64,000 nt of DNA. It comes from Psychroflexus sp. MES1-P1E (GTDB lineage Bacteria; Bacteroidota; Bacteroidia; Flavobacteriales; Flavobacteriaceae). The DNA is taken from assembly GCF_002836055.1 (NCBI RefSeq), contig NZ_PJBS01000348.1, positions 1 to 64,000 on the forward strand. Reading direction: 5' to 3'. Shown one piece after another: positions 11,509 to 20,432 of the stretch. Position 1 is the first letter of the stretch; every line of letters starts with the position of its first letter. A program made the position numbers and the translations under genes. The notes beneath the pieces were generated by a model. It saw nothing but the letters and a program-made list of their open reading frames with translations. It was not told the origin of the DNA and did no database searches.

Positions 11509-12255
11509 TTATCCAGAGAAACTAGCTCCTAGATACTCTCTATTCAATCTAGCGATATTCTCAAGAGAAATCCCCTTAGGACATTCTATTTCGCAGGCTC
11601 CTGTGTTGGTACAGTTACCAAATCCCTCTTTATCCATCTGGTTTACCATGCTGAGTACACGTTCGTGAGCTTCTACTTCCCCTTGAGGTAATAAAGCAAA
11701 CTGTGAAACTTTTGCTGCGGTAAATAACATCGCACTCGCATTTTTACAAGCAGCCACACACGCACCACAACCTATACAAGTCGCCGCATAAAACGAATCG
11801 TCTGCATTATCTTTTTCTATAGGAATACTGTTGGCATCCTGAGTATTACCAGACGTGTTAACCGATATGTAACCGCCGGCATGTTGAATTCTATCAAAAG
11901 CAGACCTATCAATGACTAAATCTTTGATGACAGGAAAAGCAGTAGCTCTAAACGGCTCTATAACAATATCATCTCCATCCTTAAACTTTCTCATGTGGAG
12001 TTGACATGTAGTGACTCGTCTATCGGGTCCATGAGGTTCTCCATTAATTTGGAGCGAACACGATCCACAGATTCCCTCTCTGCAGTCATGGTCAAATTCA
12101 ACGGGGTCAACCCCTTCCTCTACTAGAGTATTATTTAAAACATCTAGCATTTCTAAGAAAGACATATCTCCATCGATACCATCTACTTTATAATTTTGAA
12201 ATCCTCCTTTATCTTTGGCATCTTCTTGACGCCATATTTTTAAATTAAGCTTCAT
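11509..12255 (-). CDS. sdhB: Succinate dehydrogenase/fumarate reductase iron-sulfur subunit
   Basis: SdhB carries electrons from the flavin subunit to the membrane quinone site in respiratory complex II. The [2Fe-2S] cluster motif CREGICGSC is at residues 58-66 with a fourth Cys in TTCQLHM. The C-terminal domain has [11 protein letters not shown] and [15 protein letters not shown], which bind the [4Fe-4S] and [3Fe-4S] clusters. The 248-residue length and the CTNTGAC form match the type B enzymes of Bacteroidota. It is the last gene of sdhCAB, 7 bp after sdhA, and a strong terminator follows. Confidence 0.95.
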   Translation of the reverse strand: MKLNLKIWRQEDAKDKGGFQNYKVDGIDGDMSFLEMLDVLNNTLVEEGVDPVEFDHDCREGICGSCSLQINGEPHGPDRRVTTCQLHMRKFKDGDDIVIEPFRATAFPVIKDLVIDRSAFDRIQHAGGYISVNTSGNTQDANSIPIEKDNADDSFYAATCIGCGACVAACKNASAMLFTAAKVSQFALLPQGEVEAHERVLSMVNQMDKEGFGNCTNTGACEIECPKGISLENIARLNREYLGASFSG

Positions 12256-12262
12256 AATTCAA

Positions 12263-14266
12263 TTATTTATAGCTTCTTGTTTTTAATTCAATATTCTCAA
12301 AAATCAATTCTTCTTTATGAAGTTTCGCATCTCTAGGGTTACCAACAAATTCCCATGCTGAAACAAATCGATAATTTTCATCATCTCTTAAAGCCTCACC
12401 ATCTTCTGTTTGGTATTCTTCTCTAAAGTGACCCCCACAAGATTCATTTCTTTCTAAAGCATCTTTAGCGAAAAGTTCTCCAAGTTCAAGGAAATCTGCA
12501 ACTCGTCCTGCTTTCTCTAATTCAGAATTTTTAGTCCCTTCTTTACCGGTTACTTTTACATTGGCCCAGAAGTCATCTCTTAGTTCTTTAATTTCCTCTA
12601 GGGCTTCTTTAAGATCCTTTATGTTTCGAGACATTCCACATTTGTCCCACATAATTTTCCCTAATTTCTTGTGGTAATAGTCAACAGGATTCTTGCCTTT
12701 GGCAGCAAAAAGTTTTTGAACTCTTTCCTTTACCTCTTTTTCTGCTTTCTCAAACTCTTCAGTATCTGTAGAAATGCTGCCAGTTCTAATATCATCTGAT
12801 AAGTAATCACCAATGGTATATGGCAAGACAAAATACCCATCTGCTAAACCTTGCATAAGGGCAGAAGCTCCTAATCTGTTTGCTCCGTGATCAGAGAAAT
12901 TAGCTTCTCCAGTAGCATAACATCCAGGAATTGTTGTCATCAAGTTGTAATCTACCCAAAGACCACCCATTGTATAGTGAACCGCAGGGAAAATCATCAT
13001 TGGAGTTTTGTATGGGTTTTGATCCGTAATTTTCTCATACATCTCAAATAGGTTACCATACTTAGACTCAATAACTTCTTCACCCAATTTTATAATTTCT
13101 TCTTTACCTGGTTTCTTGTGTCCAGATATGAAGGCTTTTTCTTTACCATAACGTTCAATGGCAGCTTTAAAGTCCAAATAAACAGCTTGTCCGGTTTTGT
13201 TTACACCATAGCCTTCATCACAACGTTCTTTTGCTGCTCTAGAAGCAACATCACGTGGAACAAGATTTCCAAAAGCTGGATATCTTCTCTCTAAATAATA
13301 ATCTCTATCTTCTTCACCAAGTTCAGTTGGCTTTAACTTACCCTCTCGGATAGCTTCAGCATCTTTACTATGTTTAGGAACCCAAATACGTCCGTCGTTT
13401 CTTAACGACTCAGACATCAAGGTTAATTTTGACTGTAAATCTCCTGAAACAGGAATACAAGTAGGGTGAATTTGTGTAAAGCATGGATTTGCAAAAAAGG
13501 CTCCTTTTTTGTGAGCTCTCCAAGCGGCCGTCACATTACTACCCATAGCATTGGTAGATAAATAGAACACATTCCCATAACCACCAGAGGCTAAGACCAC
13601 AGCATGCGCAGAATGTCTTTCAATTTCTCCAGATATCAAATCTCTAGCGATAATTCCTCTTGCTTTTCCATCAACCAAAACCAAATCCATCATTTCATGT
13701 CTAGTGAAAGATTGAATCTTACCTCTGTTAATCTGTCTATTCATTGCTGAATAAGCTCCAAGTAAAAGTTGTTGACCTGTTTGACCTTTGGCGTAAAAAG
13801 TTCTTGATACCAATACTCCTCCAAATGATCTGTTGTCTAGCAAACCCCCATATTCTCTTGCGAAAGGAACACCTTGTGCCACACATTGGTCAATAATATT
13901 ACTAGATACTTCGGCGAGTCTGTAGACATTCCCTTCTCGAGATCTATAATCGCCACCTTTTACCGTGTCATAAAATAATCTGTAGTCGGAATCTCCATCA
14001 CCTTGGTAATTTTTTGAGGCGTTAATTCCTCCTTGAGCTGCAATAGAGTGTGCACGTCTTGGCGAATCTTGAAAACAAAATGTTTTTACATTATATCCAA
14101 GTTCTGCTAATGTTGCTGCACAGCTACCTCCTGCTAACCCAGTTCCAACAACTATAATGTCAATATTACGTTTGTTGGCAGGATTAACAAGATTGATTTC
14201 ATTTTTATGTTTGGTCCATTTTTTCTCAATGGGTCCTTCTGGTACTTTTGAATCTAAAACTGTCAT
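12263..14266 (-). CDS. sdhA: Succinate dehydrogenase/fumarate reductase flavoprotein subunit
   Basis: SdhA oxidises succinate to fumarate (or the reverse) using covalently bound FAD. The FAD Rossmann motif [19 protein letters not shown] lies near residues 40-58. [17 protein letters not shown] holds the histidine that links FAD covalently. The substrate-site signature [12 protein letters not shown] and the C-terminal [17 protein letters not shown] are intact. At 667 residues it is full length for the type B family. It sits between sdhC (11 bp upstream) and sdhB (7 bp downstream) in one operon. Confidence 0.96.
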   Translation of the reverse strand: MTVLDSKVPEGPIEKKWTKHKNEINLVNPANKRNIDIIVVGTGLAGGSCAATLAELGYNVKTFCFQDSPRRAHSIAAQGGINASKNYQGDGDSDYRLFYDTVKGGDYRSREGNVYRLAEVSSNIIDQCVAQGVPFAREYGGLLDNRSFGGVLVSRTFYAKGQTGQQLLLGAYSAMNRQINRGKIQSFTRHEMMDLVLVDGKARGIIARDLISGEIERHSAHAVVLASGGYGNVFYLSTNAMGSNVTAAWRAHKKGAFFANPCFTQIHPTCIPVSGDLQSKLTLMSESLRNDGRIWVPKHSKDAEAIREGKLKPTELGEEDRDYYLERRYPAFGNLVPRDVASRAAKERCDEGYGVNKTGQAVYLDFKAAIERYGKEKAFISGHKKPGKEEIIKLGEEVIESKYGNLFEMYEKITDQNPYKTPMMIFPAVHYTMGGLWVDYNLMTTIPGCYATGEANFSDHGANRLGASALMQGLADGYFVLPYTIGDYLSDDIRTGSISTDTEEFEKAEKEVKERVQKLFAAKGKNPVDYYHKKLGKIMWDKCGMSRNIKDLKEALEEIKELRDDFWANVKVTGKEGTKNSELEKAGRVADFLELGELFAKDALERNESCGGHFREEYQTEDGEALRDDENYRFVSAWEFVGNPRDAKLHKEELIFENIELKTRSYK

Positions 14267-14277
14267 AATCCTTTCGC

Positions 14278-14943
14278 TTATAAGTTATTAAAGTAGTGAA
14301 ATATAGCAATAAAAACGAATCCCATTGGGATAACAATTGCAAAAGCTTTTGTAAAGACCTTTAGAGCTTTTGAATACATGTTGTTGAAACCAACAGATTG
14401 GAATGAAGAGGCAAAGCCATGAAGTAAGTGAAGCATTAAAAAAGAAAATGATAATGCATACAAACCTGTTCGTATCGGATCTCCAGTAAATTTCGCTACG
14501 GTTTCGTTGTAGTAACGTGTTGGATCATCAGGATGGCTCTCAACGTATTTATGAACCAATTCTGGAATCCAGAAATCGTAAAAGTGTAAGCCTAAAAATA
14601 GTAATACTACACTCCCAGAAATAATCATGTTTCTAGACATCCAAGAAGAATTGGAACCACCGTTAAATTTGGCGTAACTCACAGACCTTGCTTTTCTATT
14701 TCTAATATCTAGGACAAATCCCATGATAAAGTGAAATACAACTCCCAAAATTAAAATAGGTTGTAAAATCGCTTGGACCACAAAATTAGTCCCCATAAAA
14801 TGGGATATTTCATTAAAAGTGGATGGACTTACTACCGATGTAAAATTTATTGTAAAATGTTGAGCTAAAAAAAGGACTAGAAATAGTCCTGATAGAGCCA
14901 TAGCAAATTTCCTTGCTATTGATGTTTTGCTTATTCCAGCCAT
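14278..14943 (-). CDS. sdhC: Succinate dehydrogenase cytochrome b subunit (single-anchor type B)
   Basis: This 221-residue protein has five hydrophobic helices and conserved histidines (HFTINF, HFIMGF, GLHFYDF, LLHLLHGF) of the kind that bind two hemes in type B quinone oxidoreductases. It anchors SdhAB to the inner membrane and hands electrons to menaquinone. Lack of a separate sdhD is normal for this class. It is the first gene of the operon and has an excellent Bacteroidota promoter just upstream (14966-14997). The [19 protein letters not shown] start is typical of flavobacterial SdhC. Confidence 0.92.
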   Translation of the reverse strand: MAGISKTSIARKFAMALSGLFLVLFLAQHFTINFTSVVSPSTFNEISHFMGTNFVVQAILQPILILGVVFHFIMGFVLDIRNRKARSVSYAKFNGGSNSSWMSRNMIISGSVVLLFLGLHFYDFWIPELVHKYVESHPDDPTRYYNETVAKFTGDPIRTGLYALSFSFLMLHLLHGFASSFQSVGFNNMYSKALKVFTKAFAIVIPMGFVFIAIFHYFNNL

Positions 14944-14965
14944 AAGTCTTTATTTAATTATAACA

Positions 14966-14997
14966 CAAAAATACACCACCTAGAGCTCGCAAGCAAA
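14966..14997 (-). promoter_or_regulatory. Bacteroidota-type promoter of sdhCAB
   Basis: On the minus strand, TTTG (14994-14997) is followed after 20 bp by TATTTTTG (14966-14973), matching the -33 TTTG / -7 TAnnTTTG consensus. The -7 box ends 22 bp before the sdhC start codon. Confidence 0.7.
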
Positions 14998-15150
14998 TAA
15001 AGCCAGTTGTTTAGCCATAATTTAGAATAGTTTTAAAGTCTATTGAATTGATTTTACGAAAACCTTTGAGTTTTATCACCCAATTTGTGTCTTGAAAACT
15101 TTTAGTCACCACTTAAAACCTAACAAATACAATTTTCACCTTCCATTTCT

Positions 15151-15158
15151 TACCTTTG
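15151..15158 (+). promoter_or_regulatory. Promoter -7 box of the Xaa-Pro aminopeptidase gene
   Basis: TACCTTTG fits TAnnTTTG exactly and lies 15 bp before the ATG at 15174. It overlaps an upstream in-frame TTG at 15156, which therefore cannot be the translation start of this transcript. No clear -33 box. Confidence 0.55.
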
Positions 15159-15173
15159 GAAAAAATTAAAATT

Positions 15174-16466
15174 ATGAGATACGAACCTATAAAATCTGAC
15201 TTGTTCATTCAGAATAGAAAAAATTTCATGAGTCAGATGCTGCCTAACAGCTTGGCAGTATTCAATTCTAACGATACATATCCAATTGGTGCAGATAGTA
15301 CCATTCCTTTTCAACAAGATCGAAATATTTACTACCTCAGTGGTGTAGACCAAGAGGAAAGTATTTTGGTATTATTTCCTGATGCTCCAAATCCTAAACA
15401 CAGAGAAGTTTTATTTCTGACAGAGACCAATCCGCATATAGCGGTTTGGGAAGGAGAAAAACTCAATGAAGAAAAAGCGCTTCAAAACACAGGGATAAAA
15501 ACGGTATATTGGTTAAAAGACTTCCCTAAAGTTTTTAATGAATTGATGACCCAATGCGGCTTGGTATATATGAATACCAACGAGCACTATCGGGCAGATC
15601 ATGCCACCCAAACTCGTGAAGATCGATTTAATAAGTGGTTAAAAGAAAACTACCCCGCCCATCAAGTGGCCAAAAGCAATCCTATTTTACAACGCTTGCG
15701 CTCTATCAAGCATCCTTTAGAACTAGAAGTGATGCAAAAAGCTTGCACTATTACTGAAAAAGGTTTCAGAAGAATTTTAAATTATACCAAACCTGGCCAA
15801 TGGGAGTATGAGTTGGAGGCTGAGTTTATGCATGAATTTTTGATGAATAAATCTCGAGGTTTTTCCTATACACCTATTATCGCAGGAGGGAAAAACGCAA
15901 CCGTACTTCATTATATAGAAAATAAAGAACAGTTGAATACTGGTGATTTAATTTTGATAGATGTTGGGGCAGAGTATGCGAATTATGCGAGTGATATGAC
16001 TCGTACTATTCCTGTATCTGGAAAGTTTAGTGATAGACAAAAGCAAATTTATAATGCGGTAAATAAAGTCAAAAAAGAAGCTACCAATCTATTGGTTCCT
16101 GGTACTATTTGGAAAGATTACCATGTTGAGGTGGGGAAACTAATGACCTCCGAGTTGATAGATCTTGGATTGTTAGACAAGGTAGATATTCAAAATGAAA
16201 ACCCAGATTGGCCTGCCTATAAGAAATACTTTATGCACGGAACGTCTCATAATATTGGACTAGACACACATGATTATGGTCTACTTAACGAACCGATGAA
16301 AGCTAACCAAGTTTTCACTGTGGAACCAGGAATTTATCTGCCAGAGGAAAATATGGGTATTCGTCTAGAAGACGATGTAGTTATACAAGAAAATGGGACT
16401 CCCAAAAACTTGATGGCTAATATTCCTATCGAAATTGAAGAGATAGAGGATTTGATGAATTCTTAA
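15174..16466 (+). CDS. pepP: Xaa-Pro aminopeptidase, M24B family
   Basis: This cytoplasmic metallopeptidase removes N-terminal residues that precede proline. It has the N-terminal creatinase-like domain (residues ~1-170) and a C-terminal pita-bread domain. The five metal ligands are visible: the two Asp of LIDVGAEYANYASDMTRT, the His of MHGTSHNIGLD, and the Glu of TVEPGIYL and of GIRLEDDV. The ATG at 15174 (430 residues) is preferred over an in-frame TTG at 15156 because the latter falls inside the promoter box. It is divergent from sdhC across a 230-bp region and appears to be a single-gene unit. The family name is firm; pepP is the closest symbol. Confidence 0.88.
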   Translation: MRYEPIKSDLFIQNRKNFMSQMLPNSLAVFNSNDTYPIGADSTIPFQQDRNIYYLSGVDQEESILVLFPDAPNPKHREVLFLTETNPHIAVWEGEKLNEEKALQNTGIKTVYWLKDFPKVFNELMTQCGLVYMNTNEHYRADHATQTREDRFNKWLKENYPAHQVAKSNPILQRLRSIKHPLELEVMQKACTITEKGFRRILNYTKPGQWEYELEAEFMHEFLMNKSRGFSYTPIIAGGKNATVLHYIENKEQLNTGDLILIDVGAEYANYASDMTRTIPVSGKFSDRQKQIYNAVNKVKKEATNLLVPGTIWKDYHVEVGKLMTSELIDLGLLDKVDIQNENPDWPAYKKYFMHGTSHNIGLDTHDYGLLNEPMKANQVFTVEPGIYLPEENMGIRLEDDVVIQENGTPKNLMANIPIEIEEIEDLMNS

Positions 16467-16556
16467 GGGAAAATGGGAATAAATTTTCAACTATCAATAT
16501 ATTAACATATTAGATAAAAATATCTTAACTTTATTGTTATTTTTAAAGGACTAATT

Positions 16557-17477
16557 ATGAAAACTTTATTCCTGTTAAACTTTTTTCTCCTATTTTTGAT
16601 TTCAGTAAATGCTCAAAATTATCAATCTTTTTTTGGCGAAGAAGAGACACATGTTATATATCTTCATAATCCCGGCACGCTTTGTGGATGCTCCCGATTT
16701 TTAGATTCTCTTTCTATCACAACAGAAGTTGTTTCAGCAGATGGTGAAATTTTGAAAAAAGCAGATCACTTCAAGTATAATCAAACGGAACCCCCCATTT
16801 CTTTTTATTATAGGGAGGATCTTGAAGAAGGTAAATTATGGTATCGGCCAACAATTGATGCTGAGGACTATTTAATAGCAGATTTATCACTAGAAATTGG
16901 AGACACTACTGATATTTTTTCAACTTTTTTTGAAGGCGATGATAACACGGTTACTGTTAGTGACATAGTCTATGATGGCAATTATAAAATTATATATTTT
17001 GAAACTTCTTGGCAAGATGAAATATTTTTCAAAGAAGGGGTATTACCACTGATGTTCAATGAACAAGTTCCTCTTCCTGAGGGATTTGATTATTTTTTTA
17101 CATATTTTACAGTATGTGTTGAAAAAGATGGAGATCAAGTGTTTAGGATTGATGAAATTTGGGATTTAGATATTGAAGATACAAGCAATGATTGGGTAAC
17201 TTGTGAGTTGGTAGACATTCAAAATTTAAGCAACGAAACTTTTGATGAGAACCAATATACAATTTATCCAAATCCAACGTTTGATAAATTAAATATTGAT
17301 ACTCATGGAAACATAGTTAATCCTATTGAATTGTTTAACACCCGAGGAAAAAGGGTGATGACTACTTCACTTGCTAATTCAAATCAGATTGATGTTTCTC
17401 ATTTAAGTCCTGGTATTTACTTTATTAAACTTGACACGGATAAAAATAGTATAATTCATAAATTCGTAAAAAAATAG
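16557..17477 (+). CDS. Secreted T9SS type A cargo protein, unknown function
   Basis: The 306-residue product starts with a signal peptide (MKTLFLLNFFLLFLISVNAQ) and ends with a type IX secretion sorting domain of about 75 residues (YPNPTFDKLNI, ELFNTRGKRV, LSPGIYFIKL, terminal HKFVKK). It should therefore cross the outer membrane by the T9SS and be anchored or released. The central ~200 residues are acidic and beta-rich, with a Cys pair in the CGCSRF region, and match no family I know. It has its own terminator at 17486-17536. Confidence 0.8.
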   Translation: MKTLFLLNFFLLFLISVNAQNYQSFFGEEETHVIYLHNPGTLCGCSRFLDSLSITTEVVSADGEILKKADHFKYNQTEPPISFYYREDLEEGKLWYRPTIDAEDYLIADLSLEIGDTTDIFSTFFEGDDNTVTVSDIVYDGNYKIIYFETSWQDEIFFKEGVLPLMFNEQVPLPEGFDYFFTYFTVCVEKDGDQVFRIDEIWDLDIEDTSNDWVTCELVDIQNLSNETFDENQYTIYPNPTFDKLNIDTHGNIVNPIELFNTRGKRVMTTSLANSNQIDVSHLSPGIYFIKLDTDKNSIIHKFVKK

Positions 17478-17485
17478 CATGTTTA

Positions 17486-17536
17486 AAAAATCCCTGAATT
17501 TAAAATTTATCCCTTGCAAAAATAACAGGGTTTTTT
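17486..17536 (+). terminator. Terminator abutting the next start codon
   Basis: CCCTG (17492-17496) pairs with CAGGG (17526-17530), followed by six T. The T-run ends directly before the ATG at 17537, so the terminator of the cargo gene occupies the leader of the hydrolase gene. The stem is short and the loop long. Confidence 0.5.
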
Positions 17537-18364
17537 ATGACAATGAACTTTACTTATAAACAAACGCCAATTCACTATTCCTCTATAGGTTCTGGCGAGC
17601 CTCTTATTTTAATCCACGGATTTTTAGAAAATAAAAATATGTGGGCGACTCTTCAGCGTGAGCTTTCCAAAAACTATAGGGTATTGGCGGTAGATTTGCC
17701 AGGCCATGGCGAGACCGAAGCGATTGGATATATCCATACGATGGAGGATTATGCTGAAATCCTTTTAGCCTTAATCCAATTTGAAAACCTTCAAAAAGTT
17801 AGTCTTATCGGTCATTCTATGGGAGGTTATGTGGCTTTAGCTTTAGCTGAATTGTGTCTTGGGCAATCAAGCCTGCAAACCCAAGACACGCAGGCGGGTT
17901 CTGAACAAATCAATAAAATACTACTTTTAAATTCTACCCCTTTAGCAGACTCCGAAATTCGGAAGCAAGAGCGGAATAGAGCGATAGTGATGATACAAAA
18001 ATACCCACAAGCTTTTGTAACTATGGCTATAAAACACTTGTTCTTACCTCAAGACCAAGACCGGTTTTCTTCTGAAATCAATACCGCTATCCTTGAAGCC
18101 AAATACTGTTCACAAAAAGGAATTATCAATACGCTAAAAGGTTTACGAGATCGAAAAGAAAGAGTAGACGTACTAAAGAAAGTGAACGATAAGAGTCTTA
18201 TAGTCTTAGGTGCTCTAGACGGAGTTATAGAGGTTGATGCTACTAAAGCAGTTGCTCACGCTACACGTACTAAAGTTGAAGTTTTACCAGGAGGCCATAT
18301 GTCTTATATTGAACATCCAGATGTGCTGTTGAACACTTTAAAAAGGTTTTTATCACAACAATGA
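17537..18364 (+). CDS. Alpha/beta hydrolase with in-frame palindromic insert
   Basis: This 275-residue protein is an alpha/beta-hydrolase fold enzyme. It has the oxyanion-loop motif LIHGFLENKNMW, the nucleophile elbow IGHSMGGYVA (Ser94), an acid candidate in LGALDGVIEVD and a catalytic His in GGHMSYIEHP. No signal peptide is present, so it is cytoplasmic; the ester or thioester substrate is unknown. Between AELC and INKILLLNS it carries about 14 residues more than usual relatives. The DNA coding for them is a complex palindrome (17854-17895). ATG codons at 17537 and 17543 are both possible starts. No promoter is obvious, because a terminator occupies the leader. Confidence 0.82.
   Translation: MTMNFTYKQTPIHYSSIGSGEPLILIHGFLENKNMWATLQRELSKNYRVLAVDLPGHGETEAIGYIHTMEDYAEILLALIQFENLQKVSLIGHSMGGYVALALAELCLGQSSLQTQDTQAGSEQINKILLLNSTPLADSEIRKQERNRAIVMIQKYPQAFVTMAIKHLFLPQDQDRFSSEINTAILEAKYCSQKGIINTLKGLRDRKERVDVLKKVNDKSLIVLGALDGVIEVDATKAVAHATRTKVEVLPGGHMSYIEHPDVLLNTLKRFLSQQ
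17854..17895. repeat. Interleaved inverted repeats inside a coding sequence
   Basis: GTGTCTTGGG (17854-17863) is perfectly complementary to CCCAAGACAC (17880-17889), and GCCTGC (17871-17876) to GCAGGC (17890-17895). The two pairs interleave. The stretch is more GC-rich than its surroundings and is translated in frame as part of a loop after the nucleophile helix of the hydrolase. Confidence 0.75.
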
Positions 18365-18365
18365 A

Positions 18366-18384
18366 TGTGTGAACTGGTCACACA
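18366..18384 (+). terminator. Weak hairpin after the hydrolase gene
   Basis: TGTGTGA and TCACACA form a 7-bp stem just past the stop codon. Only a mixed A/T tract follows, so terminator function is uncertain. Confidence 0.35.
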
Positions 18385-18431
18385 ATTATTATAAAATTCA
18401 AATTAAGGATCTAGTGGGCTTGATCTAGTTC

Positions 18432-19778
18432 CTAGAAGTCACTTCCTATTAATTTACGATAAGTTCTAAGGGCATTACTATCGGTAAGTGAAGCGACATG
18501 AGAACAAACATCTACAAGCCAATCGTCAAGTTTAGCTTCAGAAAAGTCGAAGTCTTTGAGGAAATTTTTTAAAATCAATTTATCAAAACTACTGGCCTCC
18601 CCTGCGTGATCGTGTTCTACAGCTATGGTAAAATCGTCTAAAATCTTAGTCAATATTTTATAGCCCGCAATTTCTTTGTCCAAAACCTCTTGACTTTGGT
18701 AAATATTTTTAATACTGATCTTGATAATATCCTCTATTTGAACTTTGTACGTGGATTTGTCAAGCAAAGCCGTGTGATAATCTCCATTTAAAATAGCTTC
18801 TTCATTCTCCATGAAAAGAGCGACAACATCTTCAATTAGTGCGCCTATAGACAAAGACCTTAAATAACTAATTCTATTTTTGGTAGTAGAAAGCTGTGAA
18901 TACTTGGTCGTATTTATATTCTTATGAACAATTTTGGACAAATACTCTAAGGCAAATTCCTCTTGAATTAAACCTAAATTGATTCCATCTTCAAAATCGA
19001 TTATGGTATAACAAATATCATCAGCCGCTTCTACCAAAAAAGCTAAAGGATGACGCTTGTAGCGAATATTGCCCCCTTCCATAACGCTTTGTAAACCCAA
19101 TTCTTCCGCAACATCTCGAAACTTTTCCAGCTGCTGATGGAAGAATCCAAACTTTTTATCGGCGACTTGTTGGGTGGGTTTATGTGGAAGTGAGGCTTTT
19201 GGATACTTGGTAAAGGCTCCTAAAGTTGCATAGGAAAGCCGAAGACCGCCTGGGGAACCACATTTGTCTTCAGAAAGGAGTTTGAATCCGTTAGCGTTCC
19301 CCTCAAACTTGGATAAATCTTCATGAACAACATCCGATAATTTGGATTTGAATCGTTTGCCATTTCCAAATTTAAAATAATCTCCAATAGCGCGTTCTCC
19401 ACTATGACCAAAAGGAGGGTTCCCAATATCATGAGCTAAAGCCGCAGCTGCTACAATAGCCCCAAAATCATTAAAATGGTGTCCATGGGTGCCTTGAAGT
19501 TGTGGGTGTTTTTCCAACACCTTCTTTCCCACTAAACGACCTAAAGATCTGCCAACAACAGAAACTTCTAGACTGTGTGTTAAACGCGTATGAACAAAGT
19601 CGGTTTTAGATAGGGGAATCACTTGAGTTTTATCTTGTAAACTTCTAAATTCGGAAGAAAAAATAACACGATCATAATCGACTTCAAACCCTAAACGAGT
19701 ATCATCTTGTTCTTTGCGTATGCGTTTATTGGTGTCGCCATGGCGTTTAAGTGATAAAAGAGATTCCCAAGTTGGCAT
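18432..19778 (-). CDS. dgt: Deoxyguanosinetriphosphate triphosphohydrolase (dGTPase)
   Basis: The 448-residue HD-domain enzyme hydrolyses dGTP (or other dNTPs) to the deoxynucleoside and triphosphate. The metal-binding residues are visible: His68 in RLTHSLEVS and His116-Asp117 in ALAHDIGNPPFGHSGERA, plus FLVEAADDICYTIIDFED as the later HD-domain Asp segment. The N-terminal FSSEFRSLQDKTQV is the standard opening of the family. It is transcribed alone from a TAnnTTTG promoter. With the ribonucleotide reductase genes 3 kb away it touches dNTP balance, but nothing shows co-regulation. Confidence 0.93.
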   Translation of the reverse strand: MPTWESLLSLKRHGDTNKRIRKEQDDTRLGFEVDYDRVIFSSEFRSLQDKTQVIPLSKTDFVHTRLTHSLEVSVVGRSLGRLVGKKVLEKHPQLQGTHGHHFNDFGAIVAAAALAHDIGNPPFGHSGERAIGDYFKFGNGKRFKSKLSDVVHEDLSKFEGNANGFKLLSEDKCGSPGGLRLSYATLGAFTKYPKASLPHKPTQQVADKKFGFFHQQLEKFRDVAEELGLQSVMEGGNIRYKRHPLAFLVEAADDICYTIIDFEDGINLGLIQEEFALEYLSKIVHKNINTTKYSQLSTTKNRISYLRSLSIGALIEDVVALFMENEEAILNGDYHTALLDKSTYKVQIEDIIKISIKNIYQSQEVLDKEIAGYKILTKILDDFTIAVEHDHAGEASSFDKLILKNFLKDFDFSEAKLDDWLVDVCSHVASLTDSNALRTYRKLIGSDF

Positions 19779-19794
19779 GCGTTTTATTTTGTGT

Positions 19795-19802
19795 CAAATG
19801 TA
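19795..19802 (-). promoter_or_regulatory. Promoter -7 box of dgt
   Basis: TACATTTG on the minus strand fits TAnnTTTG and ends 16 bp before the dgt ATG. Confidence 0.5.
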
Positions 19803-20009
19803 AGGAATTCTAGAAAGTGATTCCCCACAAAATAAAACCATATTTAGGGAGCTATTTTTAGGATGAGTGAAACCTACTTCTCTAAGAACTAAGTGGAGAT
19901 GTTCAATTCTCTATTTGGTAGTAATTTCAAAAGAATCTTAAAAGGGAGGCTGCCAACAAAGAATATGATTTCTAAGTAGCAAAAATTCAGAAATATGTTA
20001 AAAACTGGG

Positions 20010-20038
20010 TTTATAGTTATATAACTGATTTTATAGTT
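20010..20038 (+). promoter_or_regulatory. Candidate BlaI-type operator upstream of blaI-like gene
   Basis: TTTATAGTT occurs at 20010-20018 and 20030-20038, exactly 20 bp apart, with a perfect palindrome AGTTATATAACT at 20015-20026 between and overlapping them. The site lies 29 bp before the regulator start. BlaI/MecI repressors usually bind dyad sites in their own promoter, so this is a good autoregulatory operator candidate. Confidence 0.45.
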
Positions 20039-20066
20039 TACATTTAAAGTATAAATATAAAATCAC

Positions 20067-20432
20067 ATGAAAAATTTGGAAAAACTCACCCTTAAAGAAG
20101 AAGAAGTGATGAGTGTTTTGTGGAAGCTCGAAAAGGCTTTTGTTAAAGAAATCGTTTCTGAACTTCAAGGTAAGAACCATTATAATACGATTTCTACCAT
20201 CGTAAGACAATTGGAAGATAAAGGTTTTGTGTCCTATACGTCTTATGGTAAAAGCCATCAATACTACCCTATTGTGGAGAGAGAAAAATACAGCACTACG
20301 GTTATGGATCAAAATTCAAAGCGGTTTTTTGAGGGCTCCTATAAAAACATGGTATCTTTTTTTGCTCAACAAGAGAAAATAACCAAAAAGGACCTAGAAG
20401 ATATTTTAGAACTTATTAAAAACAAAAGCTAA
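20067..20432 (+). CDS. BlaI/MecI-family transcriptional repressor
   Basis: This 121-residue winged-helix protein matches the BlaI/MecI family: LTLKEEEVMSVLWKLEKAFVKEI opens the DNA-binding domain, YNTISTIVRQLEDKGFVS is the recognition helix and wing entry, and the C-terminal helices dimerise. In the classical system the repressor is cleaved when a partner M56 sensor protease is activated. The stop codon overlaps the start of the M56 gene (TAATG), so the pair is translationally coupled. No beta-lactamase gene is nearby, so the trigger and regulon are unknown. This pair type is common in Bacteroidota. Confidence 0.88.
   Translation: MKNLEKLTLKEEEVMSVLWKLEKAFVKEIVSELQGKNHYNTISTIVRQLEDKGFVSYTSYGKSHQYYPIVEREKYSTTVMDQNSKRFFEGSYKNMVSFFAQQEKITKKDLEDILELIKNKS

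Noticed and set aside
15156-15173. TTG start giving six extra residues to the Xaa-Pro aminopeptidase
   Set aside because: The codon overlaps a perfect promoter -7 box, and the ATG at 15174 opens the conserved sequence.
18405-18433. AGGATCTAG...CTAGTTCCT hairpin at the hydrolase/dgt border
   Set aside because: It has a central mismatch and overlaps the dgt stop; too weak to call a terminator.
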